From contig CAZWHW010000022.1 of assembly GCA_964633815.1 (NCBI GenBank), positions 1 through 26,364 of the forward strand: a stretch of DNA of 26,364 nucleotides, in the 5' to 3' direction. The position numbers were made by a program, and so were the translations under genes. This stretch comes from CALKZN01 sp964633815 (GTDB taxonomy: Bacteria > Pseudomonadota > Gammaproteobacteria > Arenicellales > Arenicellaceae). This document shows positions 15,932 to 25,344 of the stretch, in pieces. Within the stretch, counting starts at the first letter, position 1. Every line of letters begins with the position of its first letter. The notes under the pieces are model-generated. The model did not search any database. It worked only from the letters and a program-made list of their open reading frames with translations, and was not told where the DNA came from.

Positions 15932-17102
15932 CCAAAAACATTCAATAGCCGTGTTTTTGCCGAATCTTGAAAAAGGAGGTGCAGAGCGGCGTATGATTTT
16001 GTGTGCAATTGGGTTGCAACAAAGAGGCTTTCAAGTTGAGATAATTGTGTTGCGACAACAAGGTATTTTTACAAAGGCGGTAGAAGATGCTGGTATAGTG
16101 ATTCGAAATGTCGGTAAAAAAGGACGTTTTGATATCATTGGTGCTGCTTTAAATACTCTTAAAATTTTCAAAACTCATGAATATGACGCAGTATTTTCTT
16201 GCTTGCCTTCTGCCAATGTATTCGCAGTTTTGAGCAAAACACTGAAGCCAAGTACGCCATTAGTTTTCGGCTTGGCTGCTGCAGATATGCCTATGATTGA
16301 TTACAGTTTATGGGCGAGGCTAGGGGCAAGAGTGCAAAGTAGTGTTTCTCATTTTGCTGATAAGGTGATTGTCAATTCAAATAAAGGATTGCAAATCGCT
16401 TTACAGAAAGGTTTTTCTGCAAAAAAAATGCAAGTTATTCATAATGGTGTTGATACTAAACAGTTTTTTTTGGATAAGTCTTTAGGTCAAAAGTGGCGGG
16501 GAAAGTTCAATATTTTTGATAAAAATAAAGTCATTGGCATAGTGGCTAGGTTGGATCCTGCTAAAGGGATAGAAACGTTTTTACAAGCTGCAGAGCTTGC
16601 GAATGAGCAAGATTGGTATTTCATCATATTTGCTTCTGGTTCTTCTGCGTATGCAGAAAAATTAAAAACTAAGATTAAGTCTCATTCCTTATTTGGAAAT
16701 CGACTCTTCTTGCAAGAAAACATTCAAGTGGATAGCTCAGTTTATAATACTTTTGATGTGACAACGATAAGCTCTGTTTCAGAAAGTTTTCCTAACGTGA
16801 TGTTAGAGTCGATGGCTTGCGGTGTGCCAGTGGTTGCGACTGATGTAGGAGATTGCAAGCAAGTACTCCAACAGTTTGGAAAAATTGTGCCGGTTAAAAA
16901 TCATGTTGCCTTGTATAGTGCTTGGCGTTCTCAGCTTGAAAATGAGTTCAGTTCAATTGGAGCAGAAGTTATGCGTGAATATATTCTAAGTGAATATTCA
17001 ATTCAGCACATGATTCGTCAATTTGAATCTGAGGTGCAAACGATTCTTAATGAACAGAAAAACTCGAAAACTAAACAAAAAACCAAACAAGTAGATAAAT
17101 GA
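15918..17102 (+). CDS. GT4 glycosyltransferase
   Basis: The 394-residue GT-B enzyme shows LEKGGAERRM near residues 14-23, IARLDPAKGIETFLQAA near 213-229, and an EX7E motif in SESFPNVMLESMACGVPVVA near 291-310. The C-terminus ends in a lysine-rich tail (KNSKTKQKTKQ), which could help membrane contact. The start codon lies inside the preceding GT4 gene, and the stop overlaps the next start as ATGA, so translation of the three is probably coupled. It is another cytoplasmic step of glycan assembly; the sugar is unknown. Confidence 0.92.
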   Translation: MPKSNQKHSIAVFLPNLEKGGAERRMILCAIGLQQRGFQVEIIVLRQQGIFTKAVEDAGIVIRNVGKKGRFDIIGAALNTLKIFKTHEYDAVFSCLPSANVFAVLSKTLKPSTPLVFGLAAADMPMIDYSLWARLGARVQSSVSHFADKVIVNSNKGLQIALQKGFSAKKMQVIHNGVDTKQFFLDKSLGQKWRGKFNIFDKNKVIGIVARLDPAKGIETFLQAAELANEQDWYFIIFASGSSAYAEKLKTKIKSHSLFGNRLFLQENIQVDSSVYNTFDVTTISSVSESFPNVMLESMACGVPVVATDVGDCKQVLQQFGKIVPVKNHVALYSAWRSQLENEFSSIGAEVMREYILSEYSIQHMIRQFESEVQTILNEQKNSKTKQKTKQVDK

Positions 17103-18367
17103 CATTTTTAGCTATCGTTCTTTTCACTGTTTTAGCGTGGTTAGTTTTTTACTTAGGCTGGCGTAAGTCATCTCGTTCATTCTTAGTATTGTACTGCGGC
17201 TTGTTTGTTATTGTGGGTCACCAGGTGTTTTCAGCTGCAAATGTTGTTTTTGGGCCATTTCCTTTTGCTGAGCTTGATGCTTATTCTTTTCATTTGCATG
17301 GTGTGCAACGAGTAGAAATACCTGAAACAAGAGTTTGGACAATTGGCTCAAGTATTTATAAATCACTATTGGCGAGTTTATATAGCGTATTTGGCATTTC
17401 TTTATGGCTTGGACAGGCATTTTCTATTGTGTTTTTTGCGCTAGCGGCTGCAATTTTTTGTCATTTTTCTAAGCAACTTCATTTATCCAATTTGTCTTTA
17501 GCAATTGCTTTATTACTGTTTGGTTTATTGCCTAGTTCTTTGTTGTATGGTTCTTTTACATATAGAGAAACCTTTATGGTTGCGTTTTTCATGCTAGGTT
17601 CCTATGTTAGTTTTTTGTCAATTCAAACTAAGAATCGACAGCGGCAATGGTTGTTGGCTTCGTTGGCTTTATTGGCGTTTTTACTTATGGGCTTGTTCCA
17701 TATGGTGCTGTTGGTTTATGCCATCATTATTTCTGCGCTGTTGTGTTTGGTTTTATATGCTCAACATGCATCGTGGCAGCGAGTCATTATTCAAACGCTC
17801 GTACTTACCATTGTGGTTGGAATAACATTGCTATTGATGAAGGAATTTTTGTCAATTAATTTGGCGGACAATTATTTCGCCATGTTGAGAGTTCAGGTTG
17901 AAGGCAAAGTAGTGCCTATTCCACATGCAATATCTATTTACCATCAAACTGCCAATGCAACAGGTGCGGCTACACAGTATGACGCTGCTTTGGAGTTCAC
18001 AACATGGGGGCGAATGCTGTTTGTATTTGCATATTCTTATATTTTTTATATAGGTTGGCCGTTAACAGGTGATTATACTGAGCTCAGCACTTGGGTAATT
18101 TTTTTGGAGGCAGTTTTTCGATTGCTTGGAGTTGCTGCGATGTTTTTGCTAGGAAGGAAAAATAAGCAGTGGTATTGGTTAATTATTCTCTATGTGTCTT
18201 TGACTTTTTTGTGGAATATTGGCACTAGCAACCATGGGCAAGCTTTACGCCACCATATAATGACGGAATGGATTTTAATTCTCGCTATCTTAAGCTATTT
18301 GCAAATGCGTTTTTCAACGTTATTGCATGGTCATCAACCTAAACATGGAAAGTTATCGGATTCCTAG
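17099..18367 (+). CDS. Multi-pass membrane protein, GT-C-like or polymerase
   Basis: The 422-residue protein has about 10-12 membrane segments. An early outer loop carries FAELDAYSFH near residue 58, and a later stretch has GLLPSSLLYGSFTYRETFMV near 140-160; this PS..Y.S..RE pattern is common in GT-C/PMT-type proteins. A longer outer loop around residues 258-310 follows. It sits between two GT4 genes with an ATGA overlap upstream. Locus context would also allow a Wzy-type repeat-unit polymerase, because no other clear Wzy is visible in the window. I favour GT-C-like but only weakly. The C-terminal end overlaps the longest possible reading of the next gene, though the likely start of that gene is one base beyond the stop. 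Confidence 0.65.
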   Translation: MTFLAIVLFTVLAWLVFYLGWRKSSRSFLVLYCGLFVIVGHQVFSAANVVFGPFPFAELDAYSFHLHGVQRVEIPETRVWTIGSSIYKSLLASLYSVFGISLWLGQAFSIVFFALAAAIFCHFSKQLHLSNLSLAIALLLFGLLPSSLLYGSFTYRETFMVAFFMLGSYVSFLSIQTKNRQRQWLLASLALLAFLLMGLFHMVLLVYAIIISALLCLVLYAQHASWQRVIIQTLVLTIVVGITLLLMKEFLSINLADNYFAMLRVQVEGKVVPIPHAISIYHQTANATGAATQYDAALEFTTWGRMLFVFAYSYIFYIGWPLTGDYTELSTWVIFLEAVFRLLGVAAMFLLGRKNKQWYWLIILYVSLTFLWNIGTSNHGQALRHHIMTEWILILAILSYLQMRFSTLLHGHQPKHGKLSDS

Positions 18368-18368
18368 C

Positions 18369-19511
18369 ATGAAACAACAAGCTAAAGAAACTCCACAAGT
18401 GATGCATGTGATTTCTGGCTTGCGTGTTGGTGGTGCTGAAACGATGTTATATCGATTGTTAAGCCAGTCCTCATTACAAAAAAACAGTGTTGTTATTTCA
18501 TTAAGTTCTGGAGGAGAATTGACTGAAAAAATAAGGCAGCTTGGTGTTGAAGTTATAGAACTACCGCGTGGTTCATTATTTAATACATTGAAACAGTTGG
18601 TTGAACAAATTCAATTATATAAGCCCAATGTACTACAGTCATGGTTGTATCGTGCTGACTTATTAACTTCGTGTGTAGCATGGCGAGCAAGAATTCCTTT
18701 GATATGGAATGTGCGCCAGACTGAAGTAGCCAAGGTTGAGCAACAATCGCATATTTGGTGGGCGCAACGCATGGCCGTATATGTGTCGAAATGGCTGCCT
18801 AAGAAAATTATTTATTGTGCTCAAGCTGCGAAAGATTCACATGAACACATTGGTTATAAGCAATCCAAAGGGGTGGTGATTAGCAATGGAGTTGATACGC
18901 AACATTTTTCTATGGATGAAAGTTTGCGACGTTTGCAACGCCAAGATTGGGGTGTGCTAAATGATGAGATGTTGGTTGGGATGGTCGGTCGTTATGATCC
19001 TTTGAAAAATCATGCACGTTTTCTACGAGTGCTTCGTGATGTAATTAAACAGTGTCCAAAGCAAACGGTCAAGGGAGTACTGATTGGACGAGGCATTAAT
19101 ATCGGAAATGATGAGCTTATGGAATTGATTAGACGTTATGATTTAGTAGAAAAGATAGAGTTCATAGAAGAAGTTGACAATATACTGCCAATGTATTGTG
19201 CGTTAGATGTGCACGTGTTGACTTCAGATAGTGAAGGATGGCCAAATGTATTAGCAGAAGCAATGAGTGTTGGTCTTCCTTGTGTCGCAACAGATGTTGG
19301 AGATGTTAGCGGAATACTCAGTGATGCGAGTGCGGTTATTAACAGAAATAATGAACCTGAGATTGTAAAAAAAGTGGTTGAATTTGTGCAGTTGCCTAAA
19401 AGTGAACGATGGAAAATTGGTAAATTAAATCGTGAAAAAATACAGCAAAATTCATCACTCCAAAGCGCCGTTGAACGCTATGATGATTTATACTTAAATA
19501 TTGCTGAGTAA
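18369..19511 (+). CDS. GT4 glycosyltransferase
   Basis: The likely start is ATG 18369, one base after the preceding stop, giving 381 residues; upstream in-frame starts (18327 and 18345) fall within the membrane protein gene and lack better ribosome binding sites. The protein has VISGLRVGGAETMLYRLL (N-terminal GT4 signature), VGMVGRYDPLKNHARFL near 203-219, and an EX7E motif in SEGWPNVLAEAMSVGLPCVA near 288-307. It is a cytoplasmic GT-B retaining transferase expected to use a nucleotide-sugar donor. A 59-base gap separates it from asnB. Confidence 0.9.
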   Translation: MKQQAKETPQVMHVISGLRVGGAETMLYRLLSQSSLQKNSVVISLSSGGELTEKIRQLGVEVIELPRGSLFNTLKQLVEQIQLYKPNVLQSWLYRADLLTSCVAWRARIPLIWNVRQTEVAKVEQQSHIWWAQRMAVYVSKWLPKKIIYCAQAAKDSHEHIGYKQSKGVVISNGVDTQHFSMDESLRRLQRQDWGVLNDEMLVGMVGRYDPLKNHARFLRVLRDVIKQCPKQTVKGVLIGRGINIGNDELMELIRRYDLVEKIEFIEEVDNILPMYCALDVHVLTSDSEGWPNVLAEAMSVGLPCVATDVGDVSGILSDASAVINRNNEPEIVKKVVEFVQLPKSERWKIGKLNREKIQQNSSLQSAVERYDDLYLNIAE

Positions 19512-19570
19512 CTGAGATTTCATTTTTGGAATTTTTTATTTTCAATAGGATTTATTAAAGCGTTCACAAA

Positions 19571-21571
19571 ATGTGTGGTTTAACTGGTTTTTTAATAGAC
19601 GAATCTAACGAAAGTCTTATCTCTGCTTTTACGCTAGATAAGCGTAAAACACTATTAAAAAAAATGGGTCAGGCAATTCACCACCGAGGTCCAGATCAAG
19701 ACGGTGAATGGTTATCTGCGGATGGCATGTGCGGATTTGCTCACAGGCGCTTATCTATTGTTGATTTGAGCAAAAAAGGTTTGCAACCAATGATTTCAAA
19801 CTCAGGCCGTTATGTCATTAGCTATAACGGCGAAGTTTATAATCATCGTGACATTGCCAAATCTCTTGCTGAATCAGGTGTTGTACTAAAAGGCTCTAGT
19901 GATACGGAGGTTATTTTAGAATCGATTGCACTTTGGGGCCTAACTGCGACCTTAGAAAAAATGCATGGCATGTTTGCTTTTGTTTTATACGATAACGAAA
20001 CAGGTGAATTATCGTTTGCTCGTGATCGAATGGGAGAAAAGCCGCTATATGTTGGCAGCTATTATGGTCAGATTGTCTTTTCTTCAGAACTCAAATCATT
20101 AAGCGAATTGTTTACCTATCGTTTGTCTGATGGTGAAATAACTAAACTGCCGCGTCGACCGGACTTGAATCGACACGCGATAGGTTTGTATCTTCGCCAT
20201 GGTTATGTGCCAGCGCCTTATTCAATTTTTGAAAACATTTTTAAATTGCCAGCGGCGCATAAGGTTGTGATTACTCGAGAGCAGCGTGCTGCGTTTATTC
20301 AACAGCCTAGTCAATGGTTGTCTGCATTTGTTCCTTATTGGAGTCTTGATCAAGATACGGCTCCAAGACTCACTGGTGATGCACAACAAGAACAGTTTCA
20401 AACTTTGTTGGAAGGAGTCGTGCAACGAGAAATGCAAGCGGATGTTCCGTTAGGCGCTTTCTTGTCTGGTGGTGTGGATTCATCCACAATTGTTGCCTTA
20501 ATGCAAAAAACTGCTGAGCGACAAGGTGGTGATACAGTGCGTACATTTAGTATTGGTTTTGAACAAGAACAGTTCAATGAAGCGCCATTTGCTGCTGCTG
20601 TGGCAAAACATTTAGGTACACAACATCACGAACAAATTGTGACAGTTCAAGATGCTCAAGCTGTCATCCCGAAATTAGCGAGCATTTATGATGAGCCATT
20701 TGCTGATTCTTCACAAATTCCGACATTTTTGGTGAGCCAGTTGGCTCGCAAGCATGTCACCGTGAGTCTGTCAGGCGATGGTGGAGATGAATTGTTTGGC
20801 GGTTATGAGCGCTATGATTGGGCACAACGTATTTGGCGACAAGTTGCTTGGTTACCACTTGTAGCTAGAAAGCTTGTTGCTAATATATTGTTATTGTTAA
20901 CTGATTTAAACCATCAAAAAGCACCTCAAAATGTCCAACAAATAGTAGCTAAATTCGAACGGTTGAATGCCATGTTATCGGCTGAGAGCAGGCAAAAATT
21001 TTATCGTATATTGATTTCAGCTGGTGTGAATGCCGATCAGCTGGTTTTGCAGGATAAAGAGACGGTTTATTCAGGTGATGTATTGAGTAAGAGTTGCTGT
21101 GGTGACGAGCATTTTTTACACCAAATGATGTATTTGGATATTCATAGTTATTTACCAGATGATATTTTAACTAAAGTTGACCGAGCTAGTATGGCTGTGT
21201 CCTTGGAATCACGAGTGCCTTTATTGGATCATGCAATTGTTGAACACGCGTGGCAAATGCGCGATATTGCTTTGAATAGGCGTTTGCCAGCTAAGCAAGT
21301 GTTACGGCGGGTGTTATATCAGTCTGTGCCCAAAGAACTGATTGAGCGTCCTAAAAAAGGCTTTGCGGTTCCTTTAGCTAAATGGCTTAGAGGAGATCTC
21401 AAGTCTTGGGCAAATAAGTTGTTGGATCCAATGCGTTTGCAACAAGAAGGCGTTTTTGATGCTGATGCCGTGACTAAGATTTGGCAAGATTTTATTGCTG
21501 GCAAAGCGGGCGCAGAACATTTATTGTGGAGTTTGCTAATGTTTCAGGTTTGGCAAGAACGATGGTATTAA
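19571..21571 (+). CDS. Asparagine synthase-like glutamine amidotransferase (AsnB family)
   Basis: The 666-residue protein starts MCGLTG, so Cys2 becomes the N-terminal nucleophile that frees ammonia from glutamine (Ntn amidotransferase, class II). HHRGPDQDGEW near 37-47 and SYNGEVYNH near 88-96 belong to the glutaminase domain. The synthetase half has the ATP pyrophosphatase loop LSGGVDSS (298-305) and SLSGDGGDELFGGYERY near 398-414. It is longer than E. coli AsnB and close to forms found in O-antigen and capsule loci, where such proteins amidate uronic acid carboxyl groups (for example WbpS). I infer sugar amidation here from context, but free asparagine synthesis is possible. The upstream gap (19512-19570) is AT-rich with no good ribosome binding site. 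Confidence 0.92.
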   Translation: MCGLTGFLIDESNESLISAFTLDKRKTLLKKMGQAIHHRGPDQDGEWLSADGMCGFAHRRLSIVDLSKKGLQPMISNSGRYVISYNGEVYNHRDIAKSLAESGVVLKGSSDTEVILESIALWGLTATLEKMHGMFAFVLYDNETGELSFARDRMGEKPLYVGSYYGQIVFSSELKSLSELFTYRLSDGEITKLPRRPDLNRHAIGLYLRHGYVPAPYSIFENIFKLPAAHKVVITREQRAAFIQQPSQWLSAFVPYWSLDQDTAPRLTGDAQQEQFQTLLEGVVQREMQADVPLGAFLSGGVDSSTIVALMQKTAERQGGDTVRTFSIGFEQEQFNEAPFAAAVAKHLGTQHHEQIVTVQDAQAVIPKLASIYDEPFADSSQIPTFLVSQLARKHVTVSLSGDGGDELFGGYERYDWAQRIWRQVAWLPLVARKLVANILLLLTDLNHQKAPQNVQQIVAKFERLNAMLSAESRQKFYRILISAGVNADQLVLQDKETVYSGDVLSKSCCGDEHFLHQMMYLDIHSYLPDDILTKVDRASMAVSLESRVPLLDHAIVEHAWQMRDIALNRRLPAKQVLRRVLYQSVPKELIERPKKGFAVPLAKWLRGDLKSWANKLLDPMRLQQEGVFDADAVTKIWQDFIAGKAGAEHLLWSLLMFQVWQERWY

Positions 21572-21620
21572 ATAAACAACATATGTAGCTAATAAAGGTA
21601 GCAGTGTTTGGGTTATAGAA

Positions 21621-22760
21621 ATGTCTAAAGCAAATCAATCAAGGATTATTATTGCACATAATACAGCTAAGTATTTGTTGATGCATTATCGTCAATTGCT
21701 CATTGTATTAAACCAGCAGTTTGGACGTGTCATTTGCGTGACTCCAAAAGATGGGCATCATGAAGAGTTTGATGACTTGGGATGCGAGTTTCATCCAATT
21801 GACATGCAGCAGCATGGTATGAACCCCTTGCTAGAGTGGCATTTAGTGAAGCAGTTTTTGGAGATTTATCGTCAATATCAGCCCGATTGTGTATTGAATT
21901 TCAGTATTAAACCTTGTCTTTATGGTGGTTATGCTGCTAAGAAGCTTAATGTGCCAAAAGCGGGCTATATGGTGACTGGTTTAGGTTATGTTTTTATGAC
22001 ATCTGGTTTAAAAGCGTCGACTTTAAAACGCTTGGTTGTCAAACAATATACGAAAAATTTACGTAGCAATGATGAAGTTTTCTTTCAAAACAAAGATGAC
22101 GCTAAATTATTTTCTGATCTTGGCATTACTGGTGAAGCCAATAGCCATGTATTACCTGGCACTGGCATTGACTTAAACCAGTTTAAACCTGCGCCGCAGC
22201 GCGATAAACCGATTGATAAGGTTAGGTTTTTATTTATCGGTAGAATGCTAAAAGATAAAGGCGTTTATGAATTGGTTAAAGCTTGTTACGCGTTGCGTAA
22301 GCAAGGAGTACGTTTTCAATGTGATTTGCTGGGACCACTGGATAAAAACCCGAGTGGCATAAAACGCGAAGAATTAGTGGCATGGCAAAAAAAAGGTCTA
22401 ATTCGTTATCTTGGTGAAGTACCTGATGTTAGGAGTCGAATAGCGAAATCTCATGTATTTGTTTTGCCTTCTTATCGTGAGGGCTTGCCGAGGTCAGGGC
22501 TGGAAGCAATGGCGATGGGCTTGCCTGTGATCACAACCGATGCTCCAGGATGTAGAGAAATAATTGATAATGGTAAGAATGGCTTTATGATTGCTTCGGA
22601 GCGTTCAACGCCTCTAGCAAAAGCGATGAAAAAGTTTATCGATGATAAAAGTTTAATTCAATCTATGGGTGATCAATCCAGAGCAATATGCGAAGAACGA
22701 TTTTCTGTAGATATCATGGTTGATATGGTTCGCAGCGTTATGCTCAAGCCTGTAGAATAG
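21621..22760 (+). CDS. GT4 glycosyltransferase, PglA/WbpT-like
   Basis: This 379-residue GT-B enzyme has features of the PglA/WbpT/WbtD branch: LNFSIKPCLYGGYAAKKL near 91-108, then AGYMVTGLGYVF near 114-125 and FQNKDDAKLF. It has GTGIDLNQFKPAP near 178-190, FLFIGRMLKDKGVYELVKA near 202-220, and the EX7E motif in REGLPRSGLEAMAMGLP near 288-304. Members usually add the second sugar (GalNAc or a uronic acid derivative) to a lipid-linked first sugar, often one made by an initiating phosphotransferase such as the next gene product. The stop and the next start are 29 bases apart. No strong ribosome binding site precedes ATG 21621. Confidence 0.92.
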   Translation: MSKANQSRIIIAHNTAKYLLMHYRQLLIVLNQQFGRVICVTPKDGHHEEFDDLGCEFHPIDMQQHGMNPLLEWHLVKQFLEIYRQYQPDCVLNFSIKPCLYGGYAAKKLNVPKAGYMVTGLGYVFMTSGLKASTLKRLVVKQYTKNLRSNDEVFFQNKDDAKLFSDLGITGEANSHVLPGTGIDLNQFKPAPQRDKPIDKVRFLFIGRMLKDKGVYELVKACYALRKQGVRFQCDLLGPLDKNPSGIKREELVAWQKKGLIRYLGEVPDVRSRIAKSHVFVLPSYREGLPRSGLEAMAMGLPVITTDAPGCREIIDNGKNGFMIASERSTPLAKAMKKFIDDKSLIQSMGDQSRAICEERFSVDIMVDMVRSVMLKPVE

Positions 22761-22789
22761 CCAAGATAACTTTATCAACCTAAATAAGA

Positions 22790-24115
22790 ATGACTCACTC
22801 AGCTAATCGATTGTTTGCTATATACGGCTTAGTATTGCTGGATGTTGTAATGGTATTTGCTGCATTTTATATTGCTTCAAGCCTGGTTTATGGGAATGCT
22901 GCAATAGGCTCTTTTATCGGTTTTGTATTTATAGAGCTAGCGATTGTCTTGTCCGTTTATTTGTTTGGAGGTTATGCCTTAAGGCGACAACTCAGTTATT
23001 GGCATATCCCTGGGTTAATGGCAATTGCTGCCGTTTTGGCGTTGATCATTGTGGCCAGCCTTGGTTTTATTACCAAGCTAATTGAGACGGATCTTAACTT
23101 TTGGCGAAGTCAGTTATTAACGGGCATGTTCTTAAGTTATGCATGGTTGTCAGTGTCACGTTTTGCGGCACGCTTTTTTTTACAAAAATGGACAGATGAG
23201 CCGGTATGGGTGGTTTTCGGCGCTGAACAAGACGCTGCTCTTGTCCAGCAAGATATGCATGCGATCTATGGCGAAGGTCAATATCGTGTTCATCAAGAAA
23301 TTGAAGAAGTCGTGCAAGACATGCAAGCATCTTCCGTTGATGGTTTGGTGTTAATGCCTGAATCTTTGAGCGAGGGTATTGAAAATCACTTGTTAGACCT
23401 GCGTTTTAAAGGGACACGGATTTTTAATGTTTCTGAGTTCTATGAGCGTTATTTATTTAAGGTGCCGCTCAAATTCCTTGATCGAACTTGGTTTGCCACT
23501 AGCGCTGAATATGGTTTGATTAATCAAGAAGTGCCACTTAGGGTTAAGCGCCTGATTGATGTTGTTCTAGCGATTCTCTTATTATTACTGTCTGCGCCCT
23601 TGATGTTGTTGGCGTCACTCGCTATTTATCTTCAAGATAGGGAGTCAATTCTTTATAGTCAGGTCAGAATGGGGATGCAAGATAAGGTGTTCAATATCTA
23701 CAAGTTTCGCACCATGATTACTGGGGCCGAAAAAGATGGTGTGGCGCAATGGGCAGCAGAGAATGACTCGAGGATCACGCCGTTAGGTAAGTTTTTGCGC
23801 TTGACTAGAATTGATGAATTGCCACAATTATTTAATGTCCTCAAAGGGGATATGAGCTTTATTGGGCCAAGACCTGAGCGACCAGAGTTCGTTAAAGAGT
23901 TAGAGAAAAATATCCCTCTATATAGTTATCGACATGCGGTTAAGCCAGGGATTACTGGATGGGCGCAGGTGATGTATCGATATGGCGCTAGTGAAGAAGA
24001 TACTCGCAATAAATTAGAGTATGATCTGTATTATATTCGTAATTATTCGTTAATGTTGGACGTGTTTATCGTCTTAAGAACCGTTAGGGTTGTATTATTT
24101 GGTTTGGGTCGATAG
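22790..24115 (+). CDS. Polyprenyl-phosphate sugar phosphotransferase (EpsB/WbaP type)
   Basis: This 441-residue membrane enzyme would start the glycan by moving a sugar-1-phosphate from a UDP-sugar to undecaprenyl phosphate. Four N-terminal membrane helices (to about residue 125) and a CoA-binding-like middle region lead to a re-entrant hydrophobic helix near 255-282. The bacterial sugar transferase core follows: KVFNIYKFRTM, TRIDELPQLFNVLKGDMSFI, then GPRPERPEF and KPGITGWAQV. The stretches GVAQWAAENDSRITPLGKFL and YGASEEDTRNKLEYDLYY with an FGLGR end resemble the EpsB-type enzymes of exosortase-linked exopolysaccharide loci. The gene lies between the PglA-like GT4 and the aminotransferase genes. 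The sugar identity is not readable; a HexNAc is plausible given the next enzymes. Confidence 0.94.
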   Translation: MTHSANRLFAIYGLVLLDVVMVFAAFYIASSLVYGNAAIGSFIGFVFIELAIVLSVYLFGGYALRRQLSYWHIPGLMAIAAVLALIIVASLGFITKLIETDLNFWRSQLLTGMFLSYAWLSVSRFAARFFLQKWTDEPVWVVFGAEQDAALVQQDMHAIYGEGQYRVHQEIEEVVQDMQASSVDGLVLMPESLSEGIENHLLDLRFKGTRIFNVSEFYERYLFKVPLKFLDRTWFATSAEYGLINQEVPLRVKRLIDVVLAILLLLLSAPLMLLASLAIYLQDRESILYSQVRMGMQDKVFNIYKFRTMITGAEKDGVAQWAAENDSRITPLGKFLRLTRIDELPQLFNVLKGDMSFIGPRPERPEFVKELEKNIPLYSYRHAVKPGITGWAQVMYRYGASEEDTRNKLEYDLYYIRNYSLMLDVFIVLRTVRVVLFGLGR

Positions 24116-24165
24116 CTTTTTCCAGGATCACGATTCTCAACAAGATATTTAATAAAATTTTCATT

Positions 24166-24171
24166 AGGAAG
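24166..24171 (+). promoter_or_regulatory. Ribosome binding site deciding a GTG start
   Basis: AGGAAG ends 7 bases before GTG 24179, which supports the GTG start of the aminotransferase gene. Its predicted N-terminus, SIPFIDLKSQY, matches the family. Confidence 0.72.
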
Positions 24172-24178
24172 TTATAGA

Positions 24179-25312
24179 GTGAGCATTCCATTTATTGATT
24201 TAAAGTCGCAATATCAGCAATCAAAAAAGAATATTGATAAGGCAATTCATACGGTTTTGGATCACGGTCAATATATTATGGGGCCTGAGGTTATAGAGTT
24301 AGAGCAACAATTAGCCGAATATATTGGCGTTAAGCATGTCGTTGCTTGTAGCAGTGGGACAGATGCTTTAGTTCTTCCACTCATGGCAAAAAAACTGAAT
24401 AAGAATGATGCTGTTTTCACTGTTTCATTTACATTTTTTGCCACTGCTGAGTCTGTTTCACTGGCTGGAGGTACTCCGGTATTTGTTGATATTGACCCAG
24501 AGACATTTAATATGTGTCCACAATCGTTAGAACATGCAATTGAAAAAGTTTTAGCTGAAGGAGATCTCACGCCGAAAGGAATTATGCCAGTAGATTTGTT
24601 TGGCTTGCCGGCTGACTATGATGCGATTATTGCTATCGCAAAAAAGTATAATTTATTTGTCTTAGAAGATGCAGCTCAAGGATTTGCAGGTAATTATAAA
24701 GGCAAAAAAGCGTGTAGTTTTGGCGATGTTGCAGCGACTAGTTTTTTTCCTGCAAAACCACTCGGTTGTTATGGCGATGGCGGCGCGGTATTCACTGACG
24801 ACGATGAATTATATGCTGAACTTATTTCCTTAAGAGTCCATGGGCAAAGTAAAGTGGGTGATAAATACGATAACGTCACCATTGGTTTGAATGCTCGTAT
24901 GGATAGTATTCAAGCAGCTGTTCTTATCGAAAAGCTGAAACTCTATGATGATGAAATTGTTCAGCGTAATCGCGTGGCAGACCGTTATGATCAGAATTTG
25001 CGTGATGTCTTAAAGACTCCTCAAGTTCCTGAAGACTACGGCAGTGTTTGGGCGCAATATTCTGTGTTAGCAACATCTCATGACCAACGTGAAAGTATTC
25101 GTTCAGCATTGCAACAACAGGGAATTCCAACTGCGGTATATTATCCAGTGCCAGTGCATTTTTCATCTGCCTATGCATCGCATGGTTATCAGTTGGGTGA
25201 TTTCCCAGTCACGGAAGACTATGCAACTAAAGTATTCAGTTTGCCGATGCATCCCTATCTGGAAGATGCACAAATTGATACGATTGTAGAGATCATTAAG
25301 GCAACGGTTTAA
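24179..25312 (+). CDS. DegT/DnrJ/EryC1/StrS sugar aminotransferase (WbpE-like)
   Basis: The 377-residue PLP enzyme transfers an amino group, normally from glutamate, to a keto group of a nucleotide-activated sugar. The N-terminal IPFIDLKSQY and SSGTDALVLPL (58-68) are family hallmarks. EDAAQ (163-167) holds Asp164, which pairs with the cofactor ring, and SFFPAKPLGCYGDGG (188-202) holds the Schiff-base Lys193. GLNARMDSIQAAVL lies near 237-250. The sequence is closest in pattern to WbpE/WlbC, which act on UDP-2-acetamido-3-keto-glucuronic acid, so the product could be a 2,3-diamino uronic acid. The matching dehydrogenase and acetyltransferase (WbpB, WbpD) are not in this window. Translation starts at GTG with a good ribosome binding site. 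Confidence 0.93.
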   Translation: MSIPFIDLKSQYQQSKKNIDKAIHTVLDHGQYIMGPEVIELEQQLAEYIGVKHVVACSSGTDALVLPLMAKKLNKNDAVFTVSFTFFATAESVSLAGGTPVFVDIDPETFNMCPQSLEHAIEKVLAEGDLTPKGIMPVDLFGLPADYDAIIAIAKKYNLFVLEDAAQGFAGNYKGKKACSFGDVAATSFFPAKPLGCYGDGGAVFTDDDELYAELISLRVHGQSKVGDKYDNVTIGLNARMDSIQAAVLIEKLKLYDDEIVQRNRVADRYDQNLRDVLKTPQVPEDYGSVWAQYSVLATSHDQRESIRSALQQQGIPTAVYYPVPVHFSSAYASHGYQLGDFPVTEDYATKVFSLPMHPYLEDAQIDTIVEIIKATV

Positions 25313-25334
25313 TTCGTTTTATTTTAATTCTTAT

Positions 25335-25341
25335 GAGGTGA
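25335..25341 (+). promoter_or_regulatory. Ribosome binding site deciding a TTG start
   Basis: GAGGTGA lies 3 bases before TTG 25345. It is a nearly full anti-16S match. The reading frame has a TGA at 25339-25341, so the TTG is the first possible start in frame; the spacing is a little short. Confidence 0.6.
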
Positions 25342-25344
25342 TCA

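Noticed and set aside
24268..24570. 100-codon antisense frame inside the aminotransferase gene
   Set aside because: It is a shadow of a gene with intact catalytic residues; no ribosome binding site or recognisable protein pattern.
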